The translations under genes were made by a program, and so were the position numbers. From positions 1-36,035 of the forward strand of contig JAHQVQ010000382.1 of assembly GCA_019634305.1 (NCBI GenBank): a stretch of DNA of 36,035 nt, in the 5' to 3' direction. The notes beneath the pieces are model-generated. The model searched no databases. It saw nothing but the letters and a program-made list of their open reading frames with translations, and was not told the origin of the DNA. Shown piece after piece: positions 1-8,363 of the stretch. This DNA comes from Flammeovirgaceae bacterium. Its GTDB lineage: Bacteria; Bacteroidota; Bacteroidia; Cytophagales; Flammeovirgaceae. Position 1 is the first letter of the stretch. Every line of letters starts with the position of its first letter.

Positions 1-33
1 AAAAATAGATGTTAAACCGGGGACACTACCAAG

Positions 34-111
34 TTTTGCCTCCTGAGGGGGCAAAAGTAATTTTACCCCCTTCTAGGGGTTATCTCAAATCCCCATCCTC
101 AGGGTGGGGAT
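34..111. repeat. Cluster of three short GC-rich palindromes (34-56, 65-80, 89-111)
   Basis: TTTTGCCTCCTGAGGGGGCAAAA, ACCCCCTTCTAGGGGT and ATCCCCATCCTCAGGGTGGGGAT; each folds on itself and both spacers are 8 nt. Confidence 0.7.
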
Positions 112-383
112 CTTTTAAAAATATGCAAAGTTGGGACCATCCCTAATGTTGGACAAAATAAGTATTATTTATGCCTCTGTGGTACAAATCAATTCATCTG
201 ATTTCCCATCGATTATAGCTTTTCTGAATTTTTTTACCTGCTTTTAACAGTTACACTGCCTTTACTTTCATTAGATGGAAATCCCTTCCGACCAAGGTTT
301 TCTATTCAAAGTTTCCCTCTTAAATTTTGTAACACTCAGACAAGCTGTGTTGGCTTTAGGAAGAATCGTCAATTTTGTTCCCA

Positions 384-414
384 CTAAAAAACAACCTTTC
401 CCGTGAGGAAAGGT
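384..414 (-). terminator. Putative intrinsic terminator downstream of the minus-strand membrane protein
   Basis: ACCTTTCC-CGTGA-GGAAAGGT (394-414), perfect 8-bp stem; read on the minus strand it is followed by TGTTTTTTAG. Confidence 0.55.
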
Positions 415-552
415 ATTAGTTCAAGCCTGGGAAAGATCCTTTTTTATCAGATGGGGCATGGATAAAGGGCCCTACCCTACAAGATTAGCTCAATTGAGGG
501 GGGAAATTAATTATTTCGATTCAAGATTATTTCGTGCTAGTCACACTATTGC

Positions 553-1387
553 TTAAAACCACTCCCCCAACATTCTGATATAATTAAATGCCTGCAAAAA
601 TATGAGCACCACAGTGAAAATAGTGATAACAAATCTCACCCAGTCCATCCAGCTTTTTTTTTTCGGGAGATTTGGCCTGAAAAAGATTTATGAGGAAATA
701 GAAAAAACCTCCCAGCATGGGGATATAATACAAAAGGCTTTGCCCTGCTCCAAAATACTGATAAAAAGTAAGTCCTTCCCCAAATATTTTCACCACAATC
801 CAATGTGGCACAAAAATCATCATTTGGAAAACAACGCTGGTGATAATTGGTAATGACCATTCATCATTCTCTTTGTCCTGTAAGCTTTTGCTGGTCATCA
901 GCATCTGAAATGGCAAAAATCCATGGGCTGCAAATCCCAGCCAAAAGTATTCCTGGCTTAGCTCGGGCAATTTTATATTTCCAGAAAATGAAAAAATAGT
1001 AGTAATATTGACCAATAAAAGTGCGCCAGTAGCGGCTACCAACATTGGGAAAAATATAAAACCCATCACATTGCCTTCCATCCCACTCAAATAGGATTTT
1101 ACGATTATTATTGTTACCATCCACCCAATTAACGACAACCATAAATACTTAGGCTGATAAACTTCCCAAATATTGAAATCAGCAGGAAGGAACTGGCTTA
1201 TGCCATAAGTTATCCCTAGCACAAGCCCGGTATATACAACTAAAAAAATTAGGTAAGGTATTATTTTTAGTTTTACCGTATTTGTTCCAACAGGCGTAAA
1301 AAACGACTTGTTGCTACCAGAAAAACAAAGGAGGAAAATTAGCAACCCATAGGGGTTTAACAATACATTCAGAAGTGCTATCCACAT
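553..1387 (-). CDS. Hypothetical polytopic membrane protein; provided ORF ends at 584, but a 1-nt shift at T10 (654-663) extends it to a TAA at 553
   Basis: Multiple hydrophobic segments. The alternative frame after the homopolymer reads SWMDWVRFVITIFTVVLIFLQAFNYIRMLGEWF*, a plausible TM helix; the ORF-track frame reads the implausible KLDGLGEICYHYFHCGAHIFAGI. Confidence 0.7.
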
Positions 1388-1473
1388 ATTTTAAGAGTCC
1401 TTGCTACTTTTAGCTATCACCAATTTCTCCGCAAAGATATTCACTCCATCCCAATTTTCTTATCCCAAAAGAT

Positions 1474-2505
1474 TCACTTGCTACAATCGATCAAAACATG
1501 GATAGCATTTTCCGTGTTTTGAACATCTCTTAATTTAAAAGCCTCCGCAACTTCTGCCAGATTGTAGCGGTGCGTCACCATTTCCACTGTATTCACCAGA
1601 CCGTCCTGTACCAGTTGCAAGCCTTCCTGCCAAAATCTGCGCATATCAATATCTCTCTTGGGCTCTGTTGAAAAAATATCTACTCTTTTTTTGTGCATTT
1701 TAAAGAAATCAAATTCCCCATTACAAGGTCCAATACAACCATACATCACAATTCTTCCCCCAAATGCAGCCGCATCCAGCGCATCGATCATTCCGTTTCC
1801 TTCCAGCAAACAGGGAATCACCACATCAAAACCATCGGGAAAATCTTTACCCACTACATCCATTGTTGGCGTTTCCTCAGTAGGAACCTGATAGGTATGT
1901 GTGGCTCCATATTTTTTCGCCAGTTCCAGATTTTTTTCGTGTAAGTCTGTCACCACCAAATGTTTTGGGCTGAACAATGCCATTACCTGAGTCATCACCA
2001 AACCACTTACGCCCTGCCCGGTGATCAGCACCGAAGTATTCGCCTGAACCTTGGATAATTCCGCTGCATGCAAAATGCCGGGAAGCACCTCAAGCGAACT
2101 GATTTCTTCATCGGGAAAATCATCGGGAACTACCTTCACATTGAATGGCGAGCAAACAATATATTCGGCAAATGCACCCCAAACATACCGGCAGGAAACT
2201 TTCATACCCTTTTTTAAAGTATGTACATTTTTACCCACTTTATCGATTATACCAGAAACCTCATGACCCAGCCTGGCAGGAAATGTCATAAACTCCGGTT
2301 TTCTAATGCCTCTATAGGTTTCAATATCCGATCCGCAAATGCCTACATATTTTATCTTAATCCGAATCTCTTCATCACCCGGCTCGGGAATTTCCGCATA
2401 ATTCATGGAAATATTATACGGATCATTAAGCACTGCTACTTTTTGCGCATTCGGATGATTTTTTTCAACAAAGGATAGAGAAGCGATCTGCATTTTGGAA
2501 GCCAT
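1474..2505 (-). CDS. Zinc-binding medium-chain alcohol/sorbitol-type dehydrogenase
   Basis: VGICGSDIETYRG, GHEVSGIIDKVGKNV and a Rossmann segment SVLITGQGVSGLVMTQ are typical of the MDR family. Confidence 0.85.
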   Translation of the reverse strand: MASKMQIASLSFVEKNHPNAQKVAVLNDPYNISMNYAEIPEPGDEEIRIKIKYVGICGSDIETYRGIRKPEFMTFPARLGHEVSGIIDKVGKNVHTLKKGMKVSCRYVWGAFAEYIVCSPFNVKVVPDDFPDEEISSLEVLPGILHAAELSKVQANTSVLITGQGVSGLVMTQVMALFSPKHLVVTDLHEKNLELAKKYGATHTYQVPTEETPTMDVVGKDFPDGFDVVIPCLLEGNGMIDALDAAAFGGRIVMYGCIGPCNGEFDFFKMHKKRVDIFSTEPKRDIDMRRFWQEGLQLVQDGLVNTVEMVTHRYNLAEVAEAFKLRDVQNTENAIHVLIDCSK

Positions 2506-2640
2506 AATTCAAATGTTTTTTTGGAATGATACTACAAGTAGTTAATAAATAATTCCCAATGTAGAAAAATTAGCATTTTTCCTGGCAGAGTCTTCTCCTT
2601 TTGACAGACCCTTCGTTTTAGCACAATTTCTAAATTGAAC

Positions 2641-2667
2641 GCAGGGTCGCGAAAATGCAGACCCTGC
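2641..2667. terminator. Hairpin downstream of the PepSY/TonB operon, possible terminator
   Basis: GCAGGGTC-N11-GACCCTGC perfect 8-bp stem in the 2506-2796 gap; weak T-tract on either side. Confidence 0.4.
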
Positions 2668-2796
2668 TGAGACATTCTTTTTGGGTACATTGAGAATTGT
2701 TGTTCTTAATTTTTATTCAAGCTAATCACCCATGTGAAGCTGTACTGTACTGTTATGTAAAAATATAAAACATTTTTCCTTATCCAAAATATTGCA

Positions 2797-4092
2797 TTAT
2801 TTACCCAACTCCACCAACTTTTTCAACTGATAACTAAACAGGTACCAGGCTAGACCGATAAATACCAGCCAGCCAGTGGAAATAACCATTAACCCCAAAA
2901 AGGAAATATGATACCGGGTGATCAGAATATAATACATAAATCCCAGCATGATGAAGTAGATCAGCCAGTTGATATATTTCCATTTCCCCATTTGCTGCGC
3001 TTTAATTTTAGCTCTGTTTTTTACCTTTCTTTTCAGGCTAATCCAAATGCCTGAGAGGATCAAAGAAGATATGCCCAACCCGAAAATAAACCAGATGATT
3101 TTGGTAAAAAGTCCTCCCCAGTTTCCAAAGTGAAGTGGATCGGCAATATCATTGAGCCAGGTGACTGTGCTGATAGAAGATGCCCTTTGAACACCAGCTA
3201 CTTCATAGGTATTCGGATTTAGATAAACTCGATTGGCTCTGTTACGGACCAAAGCCACATCACTTTTCCCATTGATATATAATGCCTGGGCAGAACTTTT
3301 TGGGGGAAGAATGTCCATTACTTTCAAGCCGGGAATTTCTTTTTGAGCTGCTGCAATTGCCTTGTCATAATCTATACTAAAGGACAGGTTTGCCAGGGCT
3401 TCATCTGTTTCAATCTGGTTGGTGATCACCGGAGTTTTTGGGTTGGCAATATCGGAAATTCCCCCCAGGTTAGCTCTCTCCGCAAAATACCAAAGTCCCG
3501 TTACAGAAAATAAAAGCGTGAAAGGAACTGACCAGACACCCACCAAGCGGTGCAAACTTCTAAAAAATACTATTGCCCCTTTTTTCACTTCCAATTGAAA
3601 TAGCTTTAGATACCATTTTTTGTAGAATAATAAAGCCGTTACGAAGGATATAAATAACAAGAAGGCAAAAATCAAGACAGTAAAATGGCCGATTTGAAAG
3701 GGAATAAACAGGAAATAATGCAAATCCCTGAAAAACCTTTGAAAGGTTAAATGGGCGCTACCCTGCAATTCTCCTGTATATTGATTGACAAAACCATAAA
3801 TTCGTTCGTCATTATCCTGAATATAGACAATGTCACACAAATAGGGCTCTTCCGATCCACCCCAGTATTCAATTTTTCCGTTTGGAAAAGCTTCCCTTAT
3901 ATTGCTTACTATTTTGTTTTTTGAAGCAATATTCTTTTGAGGAACTACCCGCATTTCTGGTATAAAAAGCCAGTCCATTTCATGGCTCAAAGTTGCCAGT
4001 GTACCAGAAAAGCATACTATAAAAAATAGTATGCTTAACTTAATGCCAATCCAGCTATGAATTCTGAAAAATAGCTTTCGATTCAATTTCAT
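2797..4092 (-). CDS. PepSY-associated TM helix domain protein (iron-uptake associated)
   Basis: N-terminal FFRIHSWIGIKLSILFFIVCFSGTLATLSHEMDWL, HRLVGVWSVPFTLLFSVTGLWYF and further TM helices; lies directly downstream of the siderophore receptor. Confidence 0.88.
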   Translation of the reverse strand: MKLNRKLFFRIHSWIGIKLSILFFIVCFSGTLATLSHEMDWLFIPEMRVVPQKNIASKNKIVSNIREAFPNGKIEYWGGSEEPYLCDIVYIQDNDERIYGFVNQYTGELQGSAHLTFQRFFRDLHYFLFIPFQIGHFTVLIFAFLLFISFVTALLFYKKWYLKLFQLEVKKGAIVFFRSLHRLVGVWSVPFTLLFSVTGLWYFAERANLGGISDIANPKTPVITNQIETDEALANLSFSIDYDKAIAAAQKEIPGLKVMDILPPKSSAQALYINGKSDVALVRNRANRVYLNPNTYEVAGVQRASSISTVTWLNDIADPLHFGNWGGLFTKIIWFIFGLGISSLILSGIWISLKRKVKNRAKIKAQQMGKWKYINWLIYFIMLGFMYYILITRYHISFLGLMVISTGWLVFIGLAWYLFSYQLKKLVELGK

Positions 4093-4108
4093 AAAAACCT
4101 GAGCTTTT

Positions 4109-6577
4109 TTAGAAAGTATAGGAAACCGTTGTCATTAAATTTCTTGGAGCTCCTGGAAATGCGCGAATATAATCGTATCCACCAACCCAATGCGTTTCGT
4201 TCAACACATTATTCACATTCACCTGAATCTGAAATTTATCTACCTTATAATAAATGGCAGCATTCAATAATTCATAACCCGGAAAAACAGGAGGCTCATC
4301 CGTCTGAACAATAGAGCCATATCTTTCCGTTACAAAATTTGCCCCCAACCCAAAACCAATTCCATTAAATGTACCCTGATTAATCACATATTTCGTCCAG
4401 ATATTTCCAGCATGTTTGGGCGCATTTGGCTTCTGCCGGTTGATTTCCAATTCATCATCGCTTTGGGTAATTACAGCATCATTGTACGAATAATTCGCAA
4501 CAATACTCCAGTTGTCTCTTATCTTTCCAACCACATCAAACTCAAATCCTTTGGCTAGTTCTTCCCCAATCTGTATCAGTAAGTCTGGGTTCTCAAGATC
4601 ATTTGCAGCATACAATGCTCCTTTTTGCCTTAATTGATAAGCAGCCAGTGTCAGGTTAAGTCTACCTTCCAGCCAATTTGTTTTTGCTCCAAATTCAATC
4701 AGATCACTGGTTAAAGGATCGAATGGACCTCCTGCATTTGGATCATTAACCACCGATGCAGATTGGGGTTGATAACCTTCTACATAAGTTCCATAAACAT
4801 TAATATTGCGGGAAATTTCATATACAGCACCTATTCTTGGAATCAGGGCACTTTGCTCCACAGATGTTTCTTCAGCTGTTTTATATTTCAAATCATCGAA
4901 ATAATAGTCTTTTCTTAGACTGAAGAGCATTTTCAACTTGCCAATAGTAACCTGATCCTGCACATAAATACCATGAGAACTTAGTTTACTTTGAGGATAA
5001 AGATTGGTCTGGTAAATATAATTACTCATGTCCCGAAGCTGGTTGGCAGTAGGGTCGGTCAGATCGAAATGAGGTACATTTGGGATTGGATTACCATTGT
5101 GATCCAGTGCATAAGCAGCTGCATTTTCCGGGTTGAATGAATTTATCGTAGCGGTTCGGTCAGCCGTTAAATATCCTCTTGCCTGCAATTGCGAACCACC
5201 AGCTCCCAATACCTGTTGGAAATAATCATATCCTACCAATAATTTGTGTTCCAGTTTTCCTGTTTGCAAATTGAAATTGAAATAGTTGTTGAAGTTGTCA
5301 TTATTCCAGTTTCTTTTTCGGATAGATACCCGCATTTCAACTTTTTCAGGATCTTTGCTTCCATCGCCAAGTGTGGCAAAAGTATTGGCAGTACGATGTT
5401 CCAATAAATCTTCACTGTAACCAGATCTCATGTAAATGCTATTGAAAGCAATCTTTTTGGTGAATTGATGATTCAAGGATAAAGTAGCTGAGAGATTCTC
5501 TTCTTTTAAATAATCATTTGCCGCATTCAGTGCTTTGGAAGTCGGTACGGAATATAAATCCCCATTGCCAAAAACGGCCTGTCCTCTGTCCAGTCTGCCA
5601 TTGGAATTTTGGAAAACAATGTCAAAATTCAGCCTCGTTTTATCACTTGGCAAAAAGGAAAAAGAAGGTGCAATGATCAGATTTTTATCGAATTGCAAAT
5701 CCCGGAAATTCCCAGAATTTTCATAACCAAGATTTAGTCGGTAAAGCAACTTTTCATCTTTTGACATAGGCCCTGTAAAATCTGCCAATGTTCTGAAAGT
5801 ATTGAAACTCCCTACAGTAGCACTGATGGACTGCCTCTGTTCAGCTAATGGTTTTTTAGTCACCCGGTTGATGGTTCCTCCCGGTGAAGCATTTCCAAAT
5901 AATGCCGAAGCAGGTCCTTTTATCACTTCCACCCTTTCGATATGGGGAATCAGTTGTTGCTTCCAAAAACTGGTAAAAGCCCTCATACCGTTGACCAAAT
6001 TATCTGAATTTCCCTGTCCTTTTACTCTGTATCCTCTGATTGTAATATCATTATAAAAAGAAAACTGATTTACCCCACTGATATTTTTCACTACATCATT
6101 CACCCTAAAAGCTGCCTGATCCAATGCCAGCTCCTTGGTGACATAGCCCACAGATTGTGGTACATCCTTTAAAAGTGTGGCCGTTTTACTGGCTACAAAA
6201 GAAGTGTTATTGGCATATTCCGTCTCCATTCTTCCAATCACTTCCACAGTTTGCAATTCCTCTGCATACTCTTTTAAGGTAAAATCCAAAGTTAAAACCT
6301 GATTGCCTTCAATTTGTATATCTTGGGACTGGCTTTCAAATCCTATTCCCGAAATGATCAACTGATAATCTCCGGCAGGTATATTAGTGATGACATATTC
6401 CCCATTTACATCGGAAGGAGCTCCTAAACTTGTCCCCTTCAAACCCAGGCTTATGCCGGTTAATAATTCCCCTTTTCCATCTGATACTTTTCCTTTTATT
6501 GTCCCTTTGGCATCCTGTGCCTGAACGTTTCCAAATGCTGCTAAAATGAGCAACACATATAGTATTATCTGCTTCAT
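4109..6577 (-). CDS. TonB-dependent siderophore receptor with N-terminal carboxypeptidase-like (CarboxypepD_reg) domain
   Basis: Signal peptide, KGTIKGKVSDGKGELLTGISLGLKGTSLGAPSDVNGEYVITNIPAGDY repeat, plug motif VEVIKGPASALFGNASPGGTINRVTKKP, C-terminal beta-barrel ending in VSYTF. Confidence 0.93.
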   Translation of the reverse strand: MKQIILYVLLILAAFGNVQAQDAKGTIKGKVSDGKGELLTGISLGLKGTSLGAPSDVNGEYVITNIPAGDYQLIISGIGFESQSQDIQIEGNQVLTLDFTLKEYAEELQTVEVIGRMETEYANNTSFVASKTATLLKDVPQSVGYVTKELALDQAAFRVNDVVKNISGVNQFSFYNDITIRGYRVKGQGNSDNLVNGMRAFTSFWKQQLIPHIERVEVIKGPASALFGNASPGGTINRVTKKPLAEQRQSISATVGSFNTFRTLADFTGPMSKDEKLLYRLNLGYENSGNFRDLQFDKNLIIAPSFSFLPSDKTRLNFDIVFQNSNGRLDRGQAVFGNGDLYSVPTSKALNAANDYLKEENLSATLSLNHQFTKKIAFNSIYMRSGYSEDLLEHRTANTFATLGDGSKDPEKVEMRVSIRKRNWNNDNFNNYFNFNLQTGKLEHKLLVGYDYFQQVLGAGGSQLQARGYLTADRTATINSFNPENAAAYALDHNGNPIPNVPHFDLTDPTANQLRDMSNYIYQTNLYPQSKLSSHGIYVQDQVTIGKLKMLFSLRKDYYFDDLKYKTAEETSVEQSALIPRIGAVYEISRNINVYGTYVEGYQPQSASVVNDPNAGGPFDPLTSDLIEFGAKTNWLEGRLNLTLAAYQLRQKGALYAANDLENPDLLIQIGEELAKGFEFDVVGKIRDNWSIVANYSYNDAVITQSDDELEINRQKPNAPKHAGNIWTKYVINQGTFNGIGFGLGANFVTERYGSIVQTDEPPVFPGYELLNAAIYYKVDKFQIQVNVNNVLNETHWVGGYDYIRAFPGAPRNLMTTVSYTF

Positions 6578-6604
6578 TGTTTAATCAATTAAATTATTTA
6601 CCTC

Positions 6605-6624
6605 TATTTAGATTAATTCTAAAC
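6605..6624. promoter_or_regulatory. Fur-box-like palindrome upstream of the siderophore receptor
   Basis: TATTTAGATTAATTCTAAAC; arms TTTAGA/TCTAAA around a 5-nt centre, about 30 nt upstream of the receptor start. Confidence 0.5.
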
Positions 6625-6668
6625 AATGCAAATATCAGAAGCAAAATCCCTTATGGCAATAACTAGAG

Positions 6669-6738
6669 CTAGGTAAATTTTTTATGGCTTTAGGTAGGGA
6701 ACATTATTCACTATGGGAAGGTAAAAGATTTTACCTAG
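6669..6738. promoter_or_regulatory. Inverted CTAGGTAAA / TTTACCTAG repeats in the receptor upstream region
   Basis: CTAGGTAAA at 6669-6677, TTTACCTAG at 6730-6738, and the palindrome GGTAAAAGATTTTACC at 6720-6735. Confidence 0.4.
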
Positions 6739-6855
6739 TGCTAGGGAGTGGAGAATTTGTGTGTTTTCTGCTCGGTCGCAATTGTATTGCAATCGAAACA
6801 AATTCATGATCTATAATGCGGGAAAAATTGTTTATGAAGTTTTTCCAGGTTTGCA

Positions 6856-6985
6856 AAATCCTACTATTCGCCATTGTAAATGACGAATAGTAGGATTTAT
6901 ATCTAAGGATTTTTAATCCGGCTTTTTATTGAATCCTGATTAAAAATCTTTAGATAGCACTTCGGAATTTCAAATTCCGAAGTGC
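6856..6985. repeat. Three contiguous long inverted repeats (hairpins) downstream of the DUF1552 gene
   Basis: 6856-6870/6884-6898, perfect 15-bp stem; 6900-6918/6938-6956, 19-bp stem with one G-T pair; 6957-6970/6972-6985, perfect 14-bp stem with 1-nt centre. Confidence 0.9.
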
Positions 6986-6995
6986 ACCAAATTTA

Positions 6996-8351
6996 TTACC
7001 CAAAAATATCCGTATCTAATTTTCCGGTACTGTCTGAAAAACTTTCTGTTTCAATGCCCATGGTATTCAGCATACTCACAAATAAGTTGGACATAGGAAC
7101 CTGGTCATCGTATTTTACATATTGCCCGTGCTTCACACCCATTTTTGAACCCCCAGCCAAAACTAGTGGATAATTTATAGCATCATGAGTGGTACTGCAG
7201 GCACTTCCGTAAAGTACCATTGTGTTTTCCAGTAGTGAACCATACTCATCATGCGTATTTTTCATCTTATCCAGAAAATAAGCATATTGTTTGGCCAACC
7301 ATTGGTCATATCTCCCCCACTCCTGCCAGTGATTGGCCGACTTATCATGGCTGATGGCATGGTGACCTCTTTGCAAACCAAGGGCTAATTTTGGGAAGTT
7401 TTCACCAAATCCCATTCCATCTTCCCTGGCCATCATATAAGTCATAACTCTGGTAAGATCTACTTGCATGGCCAATACCATCAAGTCAAAAGTGGACTGA
7501 ATATAGCCTTGTGGGTCAACAGTAGCATTTACATTTAAATTCAGATGATCAGTACTGAAATCCTTCATGGGAATATCCAGCCAGGCTTCATTTCTTTTGA
7601 TTTGTGTCTCAACAGAATTCAGAGAAGTCAGGTATTCATCCATTTTCTGTTGGTCGGATTTCCCCAGCCTTTTCTGTAAATTTTTACTGTCTTCCAATAC
7701 CAAGTCAACTATTTTTTGATCCTGCTGTAGACTTTTCTTTCTTGCAGCTGAAGATTCTCCTCCTCCTCCCTGAGAAAAATATCTTTCAAAAATTTGTCTT
7801 TGCCTATGCTCTGATGGTAACGCTTTTCCAGTGTGGTCGAAAGAAAGTGTAGAAACCCTGGATTTATATCCCACTCCGCCATCTGTAGATAAAGCAAGAT
7901 ATGGATATCGGGTGTATTTGCTATTATGCTGAGCTACTACCTGATCTACAGAAATATTATTCTTATATTCATTTCCTCTTAAATCACCACCGGTAAGCCA
8001 TGTGTCTCCAGCCAAATGCCCTAACAGGTTTCGACTTCTGGGATGGCTTAATCCTTTAATGATAGAAATATCATCCCTAAAAGGAGCAAGTGGAGATAAA
8101 GTTTTTGTCAATTTGTAATCACGCCCTTCTCCCAATGGAAACCAACTCCAATTTTTGTGATGATGATTTTCAGCCGGAGGTAAACCACAACCATTTGGGA
8201 AGTAAACAAAACAAAGCCTTTTTGGTACTTCCTTAGCGGTACTGCTGCCCATAAATGGATCACCCATCGCCTCTAAATAAGGCAACATACAAGTGACACC
8301 AAGACCTTTAAGAAATGTTCTTCTATCTAATTTCCAGGATTTTTTCCCCAT
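6996..8351 (-). CDS. DUF1552 domain protein with Tat-type signal
   Basis: N-terminal DRRTFLKGLGVTCMLPYLEAM (twin-arginine motif); CFVYFPNGCGLPPAENHHH, IIKGLSHPRS, SVDQVVAQHNSKYTRYPYLALS are typical of DUF1552. Confidence 0.88.
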   Translation of the reverse strand: MGKKSWKLDRRTFLKGLGVTCMLPYLEAMGDPFMGSSTAKEVPKRLCFVYFPNGCGLPPAENHHHKNWSWFPLGEGRDYKLTKTLSPLAPFRDDISIIKGLSHPRSRNLLGHLAGDTWLTGGDLRGNEYKNNISVDQVVAQHNSKYTRYPYLALSTDGGVGYKSRVSTLSFDHTGKALPSEHRQRQIFERYFSQGGGGESSAARKKSLQQDQKIVDLVLEDSKNLQKRLGKSDQQKMDEYLTSLNSVETQIKRNEAWLDIPMKDFSTDHLNLNVNATVDPQGYIQSTFDLMVLAMQVDLTRVMTYMMAREDGMGFGENFPKLALGLQRGHHAISHDKSANHWQEWGRYDQWLAKQYAYFLDKMKNTHDEYGSLLENTMVLYGSACSTTHDAINYPLVLAGGSKMGVKHGQYVKYDDQVPMSNLFVSMLNTMGIETESFSDSTGKLDTDIFG

Positions 8352-8363
8352 TTTAATTATCGG

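Noticed and set aside
636-860. 74-aa minus-strand ORF overlapping the membrane protein
   Set aside because: Alternative frame over the 3' part of the membrane protein; its own upstream sequence lacks a TM-like pattern. Only the frame downstream of the A10 tract looks real.
5802-6056. Plus-strand ORF inside the TonB receptor
   Set aside because: Overlaps the plug domain coding region of the receptor; a shadow ORF.
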